Assembly (NCBI RefSeq): GCF_040807025.1
Contig: NC_090982.1
Location: 77,851,931-77,915,930 of the forward strand
DNA: 64,000 nucleotides
Direction: 5' to 3'
DNA from: Struthio camelus
Taxonomy: Eukaryota > Chordata > Aves > Struthioniformes > Struthionidae
Shown: positions 45,801 to 57,454 of the stretch, piece by piece
Numbering within the stretch: the stretch's first letter is position 1
Layout of the letters: every line of letters starts with the position of its first letter
The notes under the pieces: generated by a model
Database searches by the model: none
The model's input: only the letters and a program-made list of their open reading frames with translations
What the model was told of the DNA's origin: nothing
Made by a program: the position numbers and the translations under genes

Positions 45801-48494
45801 TCAAAGGCGACATCTCCGGAGCAGCCTCCGGAGAGGGACCCGGCCCTCTGCAGCCCCCTGGACCACCACCACAGTCAGTCATGCTCTGCTGGGCAACTTT
45901 GAGGTAACGGCACCTGTGCTGTGACTGCCCACCAGTGCAGGAGGGAGGGAGTTAAGCCCTGCAGGCGCTGGGCTGGAAACATGGCATAAGGTGCTGAGCC
46001 TGATGGGAGCGTGCTGCTTGGTACAGCAGTTGCACAAGGCTGTATCCCGTGTCCCGAAGGGCCTCACGTGTGTCAGCTGTGGGGAGAGGCATCTGTCCCC
46101 TGGCAGAACAGCTCACCACAGCAGATCCTGCCAGGGGACAGACGCGCTGGGCTGAACTTGTCCCTCAGACCCTATTGAGAGGGCTGCCGCAGAGCTGACT
46201 GGCAAAGCCAGAACGCTCGCACTTGTTCTTGGTGTTAGATGGCTGGTCTCAGCCCACCTATTCAAGGATGGAGTCCATCTCAGAAATAGCAGCCAAGGTC
46301 CCTCACACGCAGTCCTTGGAGAGCCTAGGGCCATGTGAGGGCAGGCTGATGCGTGCTCATGGTGGAGATGGAGGTCGTTTCACATATAGCTTAGAGGTGA
46401 GGGGCAAGCCTAGTGTTGTAAGGTCTGTAACGCTTCCCTCCTCTCTCAGGAGTCCATCCTGAAGGGGCGCTTTGCACCGTCAGGGAGGATCGAGGGTTTC
46501 ACAGCAGAGATCGGAGCCAGCGGCTCCTACTGCCCCCAGCATGCCACCCTGCCTGTCGACGTCACCTACTTCGACATCTCTGAACACAGCGCGCCCTCGC
46601 CTTTTCTGGTACGCCAATGAGGGAGGGCTGGGCCAGTGAGGGAGGTGAGCAGGGGCCGTATGCAGGCACTGGACATCCTCTGGGGCTGCCCCGCTCTTGA
46701 GAACGTGGCACAAGCAACCACATATCCCAGGAGCCCCGGCACATCTCTGTGGCCGTGGCACCGGCCACACCAGGGTCTGCTGCAGGGAGACAGAAGCCAT
46801 ATTTAACCTATGAGGCAAAGGGAGGAAGAGGCAGGCTTCAGATGTGTGACAGGGCTGCCGCTGCCCAGCCGTCTCACGGCTGCTGCTTTGCCATCACCTC
46901 TCTGTTGCTGCTTGTTCTCCTCCTGGTCTGGAGAGGGATTGAGCTGAGCACCCTCTTGCAACGTGCCCCTGGTTGCCTTGTCCCACGGTCTGCTGGTGAG
47001 AGGGACTCTGGGCCCCATATCAGGGCTCAGCTAGGCTCTCCGTGGGCTTTCATCCTCTCTTACATGCTGTTTCTTTTGCCTCCCAGGGAGTGATTGACTT
47101 GGAGGCCTTGGGAAAGAAGGGTTACAGTGTCCCCAAAGCTGGAACCATCCAAGTGGTGAGTCATCCCCTGGCCTCTGATAGCGCAGTGTGGAGGAGGCCT
47201 AGGTGGGCTCCCGTGGCTTTGGAGCATCCCCGGGGCAGAACTGCTCCATTCTGTTGTTTTGCTGGGGCAACAGCCAGAAAGCTCTGTGCAGAGCCAGTGT
47301 ATGGCCACCAGGAGCGCTGCGGAGGGAAGCACGGGATCCCCGGGGCGCTGGCAAGGAGGCAAGGGGATGCGAGACACAAGAAAGGAAGAGGCTGGTGAGG
47401 AGGGGCAGGGGTCTCAACAGCAGAGCTTGTGGGTGCCATGGGAATGAGATGGGAGCATGTGGGTGGAGGTGGGGAGGAAAGGGCTTACCGGTGGGTTGCG
47501 GTATCTGAGCTGTGTGCGCTGGCTCCTCTGTGAGGGACACAGACTGGAAAAGAACTGGGCCTTGGGCTACACCCTCTGGGGCTGGTGTGGAGCAAGGACT
47601 GCTCTTGTGGGCCCTTGGGCCTCCCAGCACAGCCCCAAGATGCCCCAGGCCTGACCTATGCGCCCATGCCGTGGGCACTTCCTAGTCTGACCTCCCCCCC
47701 GCTCTGCCCATAGACCTTATTTAACCCCAACAAGACTGTGGTGAAGATGTTCTTGGTGACGTACGACTTCCAGGACATGCCAGCCAACCACATGACCTTC
47801 CTACGCCACCGCATCTTCTTGGTGCCCGTGGAAGAGGAGGAGGGGGCCGTCGTGGCCTCCAGCGACCCACCAGGCACCAGCCCACCCCGCAGGGTCCTCT
47901 GCTACCTGATGCACCTGAGGTAGGGCAGGCTGGGAGGGATGGACACCTGCTCTGGGGTCACCGCTGGACTCCCAGGCCCCTCTTCCGTGTGTCCCTGTCT
48001 CCTCCAAACCTGCAGGCTCTGCCACTATTGCAGGAGGAGAGCCTGACTTGGTAGCCCTGGGGAGGAGCAGGGAACGGTTGTCCTCTGCCCTAGAAGGGCT
48101 GCGGAGAGACTGGAGCTGCCGTCCTGCCCTAGGGCAGCAGTCTCTGCCCCTCTGGAGGCAGGCAGAGTGGAAGCCACTTTGACCAGGAGCATAAGTAGGC
48201 AAGGAAGATGGTGGGAAGAAGCTTCCTGGGTCGGAGTTGTGTTCCCCTGCCCTGCTCTGCTGCCACCGGCTCCCTCTGAGGCTGCTACATCCTTTCTTGC
48301 AAGTCTGAAGTTCCTCTGCCGTGCTCTCCTCTCCCCTTAGGTTTCACAGCTCCAAGTCGGGGAAGATCTACCTTCATGACGATATCCGGCTGCTCTTCTC
48401 CCGCAAGTCAATCGAGGTCGACTCCGGGATCCCCTATGAACTGAAATCCTTTACGGAGATGCCAAGGAACCCTTGCTACTCACCGTGGGCCTAA
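42849..48494 (+). CDS. ATOSB: Atos homolog protein B (FAM214B)
   Basis: Seven coding exons: 42849-43913, 45369-45427, 45807-45903, 46450-46608, 47087-47155, 47714-47919 and 48341-48494. All have GT-AG borders and matching phases, giving 1809 bases and 602 residues; the human protein is about 538. Residues 1-355 come from one long exon and are mostly disordered, with acidic 'DDDDAFEDG' and the family landmarks QVSIFS, 'CSTLHTRDH', 'KRKLLPAGE' and 'FWNHLLP'. The conserved Atos region starts near residue 402 (LLGNFEESILKGRFAPSGRI) and runs through 'TAEIGASGSYCPQH' and 'KKGYSVPK'. The C-terminal domain (NPNKTVVKMFLVTYDF, 'MTFLRHRIFLVPV', RLLFSRKSIEVDSGIPYELK) ends at '...NPCYSPWA'. Atos proteins are nuclear transcriptional regulators; the fly homologue atossa acts in macrophage invasion and metabolism. 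The extra length compared with human lies in the disordered N-terminal part. Identity is firm; the precise vertebrate function is not shown by sequence. Confidence 0.95.
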
Positions 48495-50150
48495 GCACGG
48501 AGCCGCCTGACCTTCTCCGTTGCCTAGAGCCACTGGGGAGCATCCAGCCCAGCACTTCAGAGAGAGATGAGTAAAGGGCCAGAGAGCAGGCACCACCTTG
48601 AAATATCGCCCTCCCCGCATGGCTGCGTCCTTCCAAGCAGCGTGGACATCGTGGCTGTGCCCTATGGCAGGGTTGGGATCACCAAGGGGGCTTTGTAAGG
48701 AGGGGCAGGGGCTGGTGAGCAGCCCCTGCGCTCCCAAGACATGCCCAGGTCTTTCACCAGTGCTGCTCCAAGCTCGGAGACGTGGCCAGGGTTGAGGGGG
48801 GAGTTAAGCCTGGAAGGGGGGCTCAGGGTGAGGCTGTCTATGCCAGTCCCTGGGCTGGGGAGCAGAAACCGTAGAAGGGTTCATATTTATTAGTATTTAT
48901 TGTTGCTGGGAGTGTGGAGGAGACCTGTGCAGAGGATCAGACGTGCTTTTCTTCCTCCGCAGCCCTCCTGGCCTTGCAGGCACTGGACGAGGTACCCAGG
49001 CAGCGGGCAGGCTGCGCTCAGCAGTGTGGGGCTGCAGGCATTGAGGCAGGGCTGTGGGGACTGTGAGGGTCACCAGCAGCGAGGCACATCTCGGGCTGTG
49101 GAAGGAGAGGGTGACCAACCTATCAGAAGGAACAGGGCCCAGCTTCCCTGCGGGGCCTTTGTTAAAAGCCCTGGGAGAGGCTGAGATTTCTGCTGGGCCT
49201 GCCCCTCTTCAGGCAGCTTGGGGAGGCCCTAGAGGGCAACCCCTCTAGGGCAAGGCAGGCCCCAAGAAGCCTGGGGCTGGCAGGGAAGTGGCTATTGCTA
49301 TGGGCCCTGGGGTAAGAGATATGGCTGTAACACGAAGGGACAAGGAGCTGGGGGCTCTCTGGAAGAGCAGGGACTAGCCCTTCCCGCAAGATTTGAGAGA
49401 AGGTGGAGATCACCAAAAGATCTTGGCCTTGTGCTGATGTGGTAGGGTTGGGGTGAATCCTGTTGCCTTTGGGGCAGCTGGGAACCTGCTTAGAGCAAGA
49501 ACCTGTCACCACGTTGATCAACTGAGAGTAGAGGGGGAGGAGGCCTGGCTTGATCCTTAGGTAGGATGGAGAAGAGAGGAAGCAGCAGAGAGAATCGAGC
49601 ATCAGCTCTGGGCTGGATGTGCAGAAAGGGAGCTGGAGATTATCCAGAGCGGTACCTTTTTCTGCCCCTAAGCCTCAAGAAATGTGTGCAAGAACACGTC
49701 AAGCCCCGGGCAGGGGGGTCAGGGAGGCAAGAGAGGCAGGGTGCAAGACCGGAGCGTCCTTTGAGCGTGCCCTACTGACGCAGAGTCGCTGCTAGGCTTT
49801 TTCTGGAAGACCTGGTTGGGGGTGGGGGAGGCCCAGCCAGGATCTCCAAGGAGGGAGGGAGGGAGGGAGCCCAGCCTGAGGAGGGCAGGAACACCAACGT
49901 CTGCCAGCAAGGGCCAGCACCCAGCTCCTTCCCCCGGCACCCCCAGGGGCGAGGACCACGGGGCAGGGGCTGGGAGGCAGGGAGGGCCAGGCCCGGGCCT
50001 GCTCAGCCCCTGGGCCGGGGAGGTGGAGGAGGCTGGGGCCCTCGGCCCGGGGGAGGGGGGGCGCCCTTGCGGGAACCCAGAGCCGCCGGAGCAGCTGCGC
50101 CCGGTACTTCTTGTGTTTGTTTTTAATTTAATAAACGCTGGTTTGGACCC
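48495..50150 (+). other. ATOSB: ATOSB 3' UTR with AU-rich element
   Basis: No exon follows the TAA at 48492-48494. The first canonical AATAAA on this strand is at 50130-50135, giving a 3' UTR of about 1.65 kb. At 48884-48901 lies 'tatttattagtatttatt', with two ATTTA pentamers, a possible AU-rich instability element. The last 250 bases run into the STOML2 CpG island. An earlier non-canonical poly(A) site cannot be excluded. Confidence 0.6.
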
Positions 50151-50760
50151 CGAGCCCTGGCTCTGCGCCTGCGCGGCCCCGAGGTGCCTGCCGGGCCCCT
50201 GCCGCCCGCGGAACCTGCGCGAGCGGCCGGCGCCCCCGGGGGACACGATGAGCGGCGCACCCGGAAGAGCCCGGCGCGGGGGGCGTTCCGTGCCCGCCTC
50301 TCGCTGGTCAGGGCCGAGGGAGGAGCCGTAGCCCGGCTCGGCCGGCGCGGAAGCGTTTCCGCGGGGACTCCTTTGAGCCCCGGGCCGCCCCCTCCCGTCG
50401 CTTCCGGAGGCGGCGGCGGGCGGAAGTGGCGGGGCCCGGCGGAGCGGCGGCGGCGGCGGCGGCGCGATGCTGGCGCGGGCGGGGCGCGAGGCCGGGCGGG
50501 GCCTGCTGCAGGTGGGGCCGGGGGAGCCCCGGGGGGACGGAGGGGGCCGGGGGAGCCGCGTTTGGGGGTAGCGAGGGGGCGGGGGGGGGCTGAGGCCGGG
50601 GAGGGCCTGAGCGGTGAGGGGGAGGCCTGGTCTGGGGGGGGGGGAGTGGGGACGGGGAGAGGGGGGCGACCAGGATATAGCTCTGAGCGGGGCAGGGGAG
50701 ACCCTGTCCCGCTCCTTCCTCTCCCTTGCGGTGTCGGGTGGCTTTGCCCCTCCCGCCCTA
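49920..50760 (+). promoter_or_regulatory. STOML2: STOML2 CpG-island promoter with NRF1-like and ETS-like sites
   Basis: This is a dense CpG region around the STOML2 first exon, with no TATA box. TGCGCCTGCGC at 50164-50174 is one base from the NRF1 consensus (YGCGCAYGCGC). CGGAAGTG at 50421-50428 is an ETS/GABP core, 39 bases before the ATG, and an inverse 'cttccgg' starts at 50401. NRF1 plus ETS/GABP is the usual pairing for nuclear genes of mitochondrial proteins, which fits STOML2. The sites are called by eye. Confidence 0.65.
50130..50135 (+). terminator. ATOSB: ATOSB polyadenylation signal
   Basis: Canonical AATAAA lies in a short T/A-rich island ('tgtttttaatttaataaac') within otherwise very GC-rich DNA, followed by 'gctggtttgg'. 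It ends only 331 bp before the STOML2 start codon, so ATOSB ends inside the STOML2 promoter region. Confidence 0.75.
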
Positions 50761-53700
50761 AGCGGGGGTGTGAAGGGCAGAGGTAGAGGCGGTGGGCTTC
50801 GTACCTCTGCTGGCCTCTGGGGAAGGTCGTGATGCCCGCACCTCCTCTGGAGTCCCTGCGGTCCGGGGCTCGTCCCTGTGGGCACAACCCACGTCCCCTC
50901 CCGGTGCGTGCTTGGCGGGGGCTCGACGCCGGTTCCTGCCCCGGTGCATCGGGGCTGGCAACAGCAAGCCCAGACAGGAGAGCACAGGCTGGAAGAGGGT
51001 TGTAGCCTGCGAGCAGCAAGGCTGCCCAGTGCAGCACACGGGCAGGAAGGGTTGCGCGAGCAAGTGGAGTCAGGCTCGTAGCTGCAGTTCTTCATCCTAT
51101 TCCTCTTCCTTTCTCCAGCGCTCCCAACAGCTGAAGCATTTAGCGCGGCTGGCCCCGGCGCCGCAGCGCTGGAACTCAGGCCTGCCCGTGAACATCGGAG
51201 TGCTCTTTGTGCCGCAGCAGGAGGCTTGGGTGGTGGAGAGGATGGGCAAGTTCCACCGAATACTCGAGCCTGTAAGGAGCCGCTTTTCTCCCCTTCTGGA
51301 TTCAGCAGGTTCCTATAGCTGTAGTGAGACATGTACTTTGCACGGGGACTTAGGGGATGGTTGGAGCACCTGCGTTTCTTCTTCTAGATTGCAATTCTTT
51401 TGATTGTCTGTGGTCTAATTTTCTTTGGTGGGCTATTGAAAGCAGTGAGAAACCTAAATTCTCCCTGTGCGCGAAGCATGCTTGTTCTGCCTGAAGTATC
51501 TGTAGCACGTAGTGCACTTGGGCTTTTTTTGCACAGCCTTTTCTAGTATGGCTGAGCTCTCTGGGTAGAAAAATATGGCCTGGTTTCTGGGCTCAGTGAT
51601 CTAATCTGAGCCTTAACTACTCTTCTTCTCCCAGGGTTTGAACTTTCTCATCCCTCTGCTGGATCGGATTCGTTATGTGCAGAGTCTCAAGGAAATAGTC
51701 ATTAACGTCCCAGAGCAGTCTGCCGTTACCCTGGGTAAGGAAAAGCTTCTTTGTCCTGCTCCTTTCCTTTTGCTGCATCTGGGAGGAGCAAGGGAGAGTG
51801 CAGGGAAGAATGGAAATGTCCCAGCCTCATACAGTCAGCCCTGTCCTTGGGGATCTGGTTTGACCGTACTAGTGGCATTGTGCCTGGAGGAACCCTAGGA
51901 GGTCCCTCTTGCCCTCTTCTCTGGGCTGCTGCTGCCCATTCTCAGCATGGGTTGAGTGGAGGTGGGCAGAAATTCGTTTTTCAGATCTCGGATGTTTTCC
52001 AGCATTGAACTAGGAAAAATCTGTCCTCAGTTTTTGTACAAGACCTGTAAAAATTTCAAATCTGTTTAATTGAGGTCTGTCTTTCAATTCCAGTATTAAG
52101 GGTTTTTTTTGTTTGCTTCTTTAGTATCTTAAGGTAACTACAGTATAAAATGTTTTGATCTGGAAACTTGAGACTTCTTGTGCGTAAAAACGTCAAAATG
52201 AGACATTTTACATGTAGTGTCAGTGCCTTTTTACGAAGCCTTTCACATCAGGAGATCCATTTGAGCTGCTCCCTCTGTCTATGCTGTGTTGCCGACACCG
52301 TGAAGGAAGGGGACGGCCCTGCCCAGCTCTGCTAATTCTGTCAGGGGAGGGAGCTTTTGCTGTTGCTTTACTTTGCTGCTCCATTGAGGGATATGCCATT
52401 CTTTCCTGGCAGATAATGTCACCTTGCAGATTGATGGTGTGCTCTATCTGCGGGTCATGGACCCTTACAAGGTACCGTCCCCGTTCTGCTAAGACCCATC
52501 CTAAACCTAGAGGCATGAAGCAACTTTCAGCCTCTGGGAGCCTGTGACTGCTCCAGGCCTGGTCTGTGTGTGGTGCGTCGCCCAGCCAGCTGCCTTGGCA
52601 GACCCTTGGGGGCAGCACGCCCAGCTCTCCTGGCTCACTTTTCTAAAACGTGCGCTTCAGCCTCTGTCCGACACGCTGTGCCCTGCGAGGCTGGGGGGCT
52701 GAGCACCCCGTTCCCTGGGGCCTCTCTGTGAGAGGGAAGAGGGGAAGGCAGATCTTGGCTCCAGGTTCTGCTTTTCCTTGGCAGGGGTGTTTGTGGTAGG
52801 CTTCTGGCCTTAGTGCTGTTTGCTGGTTCTGCCTCTTTGAGGGTCTCTTTCAGCACCCCCACAAATTCTTTTGTTTTTCCTGCTGTCCAGGCCAGTTACG
52901 GGGTGGAGGATCCTGAGTACGCAGTGACCCAGCTGGCCCAGACTACCATGAGATCTGAACTGGGCAAACTCTCCCTCGACAGAGTCTTCCGGGTGAGCTG
53001 GGGGAGGGGTCACGGAGCTGCCCGCTTGTAGCAGCATCTCTCAAATCCTTGCAGGGCCTGTGCGGACAGTCTGATGCACTTAACAGCAAAACTCCCTTCA
53101 CTTAACAGCAAAACTCCCTTTGCTTGGAGTGCTTCTGGCATCCTCTTCAGTTGGCCTGTCAGCATTGGACCCTTTGGGGATGGGTCTTGCTTCGATTGTT
53201 CTGTTTGATGGGAGCTGTTTTTGCTCTGTCCTGGGTTAGTCAGAAAAGACAATGGGTGGTGTGTGCCCAGACCCGGCTGATTTGGCTTTGTCCTTCTTGA
53301 GTCAGTGGCTCTTTGCTCCAGGCCCAGTGATGAGCTGGCTGGACCCGGCTCAGGGTATCTAAAACCCTTGTGCTGCGTATGTGGATAGAAGCAGGCGCTG
53401 TTTGTGCTCCTGGGAGGTGTTTATATCCAGATGTACACCAGATGTTTGCTTCTCACCAGTTCCAGCTTTGGGCACTGCCTGCCCCAGGAGAAGGCGACTC
53501 CTACTCGTGTGAAATGTGGGAAGAGCTTGGCCCTGCTTTGCCCCTGTGGAACTCGGGTTTTCTGGATGACCTTGGCCCATGAAGGGAGGTGTCTGACTGT
53601 TTCCCTTCTGACCCCTATCTCATGCTGCGCTCCTCTCTCTCCTCTCTGCCGTTTCTTTTGTGCCTCACAGGAGCGTGAGTCCCTCAATGCCAGCATTGTG

Positions 53701-56408
53701 GATGCCATCAACCAGGCCTCAGACTACTGGGGCATCCGGTGTTTGCGTTATGAGATCAAGGATATCCACGTGCCCCCGCGCGTGAAGGAATCCATGCAGA
53801 TGCAGGTTTGGTGGTCTGGGGCAGACTGGAATGAGAGCAAAGCCTCCCCTCCCATGCAGCATAGCTTTTCTCCTTCCAGAGCTGGTTGCCTAGGGCTCTC
53901 CTGCAGTGAGGGAAGTTGTGAGCGCTTTGACTTCGGCTGCGAACATATGGCTATTGAACAGATAATACCCATCCTTATTTCTGCAGTGGTGGCCCCTGCC
54001 TCGTACACACGAGCCCTGCCAGCAACCCTTAAAATCCCTAGGGCTCTGAAGGCAGCAAATCCCAGAGCTTGGAGAGTCTCCTCTTGAGAAAACCTGGGAG
54101 CTAGATCCCAGGGCTAGTATTGGCCTTGAGCTGCTTGCCCCGCTGGAACGGGAGGAGGGGGAAGCATGCTATCTGGTTAAATGTGACCTAGGCTGCATAG
54201 GGTTGCGCGGGCCAACGGGTCAATGCTTGCTCTTGGAAGCAACTTCTTATTGCTGTGGGTGTTGCCCACACCCTGGCGGTGCCCAGCGCTGTTACAGGGA
54301 GCACCCTGCACTAGGTCGCTGTGGCAGAAGGAAGAGGACACCCAGTATCGTGGTAGCATGGCATATTGTGGTCTGGGCTCACCACTGCAGTGAGCTGAGC
54401 CTGGGAAGGAGAACTATCCCTCCCTGGGGCTCACTCAGTGTTTCATGGCCATGTTCTCGTCCCCTGCTCAGCCATGCTTGCCAAAGCAGGGGCATGGGAG
54501 CGTGCCCTTGCTGTGCTTGCCCCATGGACGGGATGTCCCCAGACTGGCCGTGGCAGGTGGACATCCAACCTGTGTTTGCAGGTGGAGGCAGAGCGACGGA
54601 AGCGGGCAACAGTGCTGGAGTCAGAGGGGACCCGGGAATCTGCTATCAACGTGGCTGAGGGGCAGAAGCAGGCCCAGATCCTGGCGTCAGAAGCTGAAAA
54701 GGCCGAACAGATCAACAAAGCTGCTGGTAGTGCCTTGGCCTAGAACGTGCCATGAGCGCCAGGCCCTAGGGGGATCTGTAGTCCTCTGTACTGAGGGGGA
54801 ACGCTCTCTGGGAGCAAGCTGCACCGCTTTCCGTGTGCTCCGCTGGGCTGCCCAGCAAGCCAGGTTCTCCCCTGGCCGCTTTGGCTGATTCCTCCCCGCT
54901 GGGGCCCTCGGGCTGTGCTCTGGCTGGTGTTGCTGCCCTGCAGACTGGGGCAGCAGGAGGTGCGTTGCAGGGAGGATCGTTGTGAGGGGAGACTTCATGT
55001 GTGTGAAGTGGCAGCTCTGACGTGCGCTCTGCCGTGCTTCGTTCCAGGAGAAGCCAACGCCATGCTGGTCAAGGCCAGGGCCAAGGCTGAGGCTATTCAG
55101 CTCCTGGCAGCTGCTCTGGCACAGCAGGTGAGTGGTGGCTCCTTGGGGCAGCCAAAGCGTTGGTGCTAGCACTGGGGGAGGTAGACCCGAGGCTAGGGCA
55201 GCGCCTGGCTTTCCCTGGGACACTCCCTGTCACCTCCATTGGCAGCAAGGAGCTTTGCAGTCTTGTAAGCTGCTGCTGGAGCAGGGCATTTTGGAGGTGT
55301 GGGTGTGGATGTGCTCTTGGTGGCTCATCATCTTGCTGATGAGCCCTCTCTCCCCAGCATGGCAACGCAGCCGCCTCTCTTTCTGTGGCTGAGCAGTACG
55401 TGAGCGCCTTCTCCAAGCTTGCCAAAGACTCCAACACAGTCCTGCTGCCAGCCAACACCGGTGACGTCACCAACATGGTTGCGCAGGTCAGTGTGGTCAG
55501 AGGGACCTTGTCTCCTTTCCCAGAGTTAGCCAGAGCACGAGGGAAGTGAAGGTGACAGTGTGACAGCCCCTAGCTATTGTGGTGGAGGCGGTGGTGCCAG
55601 TAAAGGAGAGATGTGGAGAAGAGGAGGAATTTGGCCCAGTGGGTGGGTTTGAAATTAATTGATTTCCCAGCTGTGGGCTGGAATACCTGCTTCACAGCAC
55701 TCTGGGGCAGCAGGAGGGTCTCTGCTGTGGCAATCCCTGGCTGGGCCTGAGGGCCTGCGTGGGGGCTGGCCTGAGCCTGCTTGTGGCAATAGCAGACAGG
55801 ACCCTTCCCTCCACCCCACCTGAAATAGAGGCTGGCTGAAATAGGCCAGCTGCAGTGGGCTGAAATACAAGGCTGACTTTCTCCCTGTCTCTTTGGGGTG
55901 TAAATTTACTTCTTTCTTGTCCGTCCCTATGCCTTGAGCAGGACTGAACGTGGAACAAGGGTTCAGGTCATCTCCTGAAGGCACCTTTGTGCACTGGCAG
56001 GAGGTGCTCTTAGCAGGGCTTTCTTATGTTGCGGCGTAGCGTGGCAGCATCGAGGCCTTGAACGTAGGCTGTTTAGAGGCTGTTGTATCCCTGCCTGCCC
56101 TGTGGGGCCTGCACTGTCACAGTCCTACTGCATGTCCTTTCTTGTCCTGCCACGGCCCTGCAGCAAGGACATTTCCTGCTGTCCCCCAGGACCCTCTCCA
56201 GAGACAGGCTGACTTCCCTCTGCCAGTAGTGCCCAGTTTCTCCTCTCCTCCCTGATGGCTCTTTCACTCCCCGCAGGCCCTGGGCATCTACAGCACGCTG
56301 ACCAAGCCACAAGCTGTGAAGACCCAGGACGAGATACCTCCAGTCCACAAGGGCCCCCAGCCCCCCAGCGCGGAGGTGCTTAAGGTGGAACAGGTGAACT
56401 CCAGCTAG
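50467..56408 (+). CDS. STOML2: Stomatin-like protein 2, mitochondrial (SLP-2)
   Basis: Ten coding exons: 50467-50511, 51119-51271, 51635-51734, 52413-52471, 52891-52992, 53671-53805, 54582-54726, 55048-55127, 55358-55486 and 56277-56408. Borders are GT-AG and phases match throughout, giving 1080 bases and 359 residues (human 356). The N-terminus is Arg-rich and lacks acidic clusters ([15 protein letters not shown]), a typical matrix-targeting presequence. The SPFH/prohibitin domain starts near residue 40 ([20 protein letters not shown]) and includes '[20 protein letters not shown]' and '[20 protein letters not shown]'. An Ala/Glu/Lys-rich coiled coil follows ([20 protein letters not shown]). 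The C-terminal tail after '[19 protein letters not shown]' diverges from mammals. SLP-2 is an inner-membrane scaffold that binds prohibitins and cardiolipin and associates with PARL and YME1L. The ATG is set by the conserved MLARA start. Confidence 0.98.
53079..53122 (+). repeat. 22-bp tandem duplication in STOML2 intron 5
   Basis: 'cttaacagcaaaactccctt' occurs at 53079 and again at 53101, a perfect 22-bp period with two copies. It is a recent small duplication away from the splice sites, so no effect on splicing is expected. Confidence 0.95.
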
Positions 56409-56576
56409 CAGGGCTGGAAGGATACTGGACATACTGCTGTGGCAGCACCCCAAGGGAGGGGGATCCAAGTCCAGGGCCTTCCAGGCTACAGGGGATCCTG
56501 TTCTGCTGCTGCCCTCCCCAGTCAGACGCTTTTCTTCCTCTTTTGGTTCTTATTTTGTATTTGGATTTAATCATGT

Positions 56577-56582
56577 AATAAA
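56577..56582 (+). terminator. STOML2: STOML2 polyadenylation signal
   Basis: AATAAA in 'catgtaataaagg' lies 169 bases after the TAG stop at 56406-56408, in the only T/A-rich stretch of the 3' end. This gives a 3' UTR of roughly 190 bases. Confidence 0.9.
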
Positions 56583-57454
56583 GGAAATGGCACTGGTGCT
56601 GCAGCGCATCCTCCTGGCACTTGGGAGCGGGACCCGCTGTGTACTGGGGCAACGAGGCACGGTTTGAGACCGTGTCCATCCTAATCCTGCCGGTTGCTCC
56701 AGTGGCTGCATACGAAGGCATGATGGTCGGCAAGAGGAGCCCTGGGATCCGTCTCCGGGGATATGGGCTCCCCGTCGTGGCCGATTGAGTTCCTGCACAT
56801 CCTGAACCTGGCAGCCTTCGTCTGCTCGTTCTCGCGGTGCCTTTAGCTCTTGCTGTTATCACTCAGAGAACCCGGCCAGCCTCAGGGAAGCAAGAGGGGG
56901 CCGGTTCCGGTGTTAATCCTGAGCGATTAGTTTTGTCTCGGAGGTGTTCACCCACCTCCAGAGGGGAGCAGGCCGGGAATTTGGTTGGATTTAGCCTGGC
57001 TGAATGCCAGCGGCGAAGGAACAGCGAGGCCCTCGCAATGCCGAGGGACGAGTCCCCGAGGGCCACGAGAGCTGCTGCCCTGGAAGAAGAGCTCTGGGCC
57101 GAGACCAACTGGCCGGAGAGCGGACTTAGCCTGGAAAGTGGCTTTGTAAGAGCTGTGGGGGGCTCGGGAGCTGCCAGGCGGGTTAGGAACGGAGCTGAGC
57201 GAAGGTGCGTGGGACAGCGCAGGGCCCCGCTGCTGGGGTCGGTGCGCGGTCAGGGCCTGAGAGGAGACGCTCCCCCGAGCCTGGTTGAAGGGAGGGTGGA
57301 GGAAAGGAGAAGCCAGGGCGGGAAGGGCCACGCTCGCTGCTCGCCGCTCGGTGAAACAGCGATTTGGGCTCGGGCGTGCTGCGGCTCGGCGCCGTCGGGG
57401 GGGGGGGGGGGGGGGCGAGCCCGAAAGGGGGTGGGGGGGGAGCCCCGCGCCCGG

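Noticed and set aside
49719-51332. 537-aa minus-strand frame over the STOML2 promoter and first exons
   Set aside because: Proline/arginine-rich composition caused by the CpG island. It lies opposite confirmed STOML2 exons, and no family is recognised.
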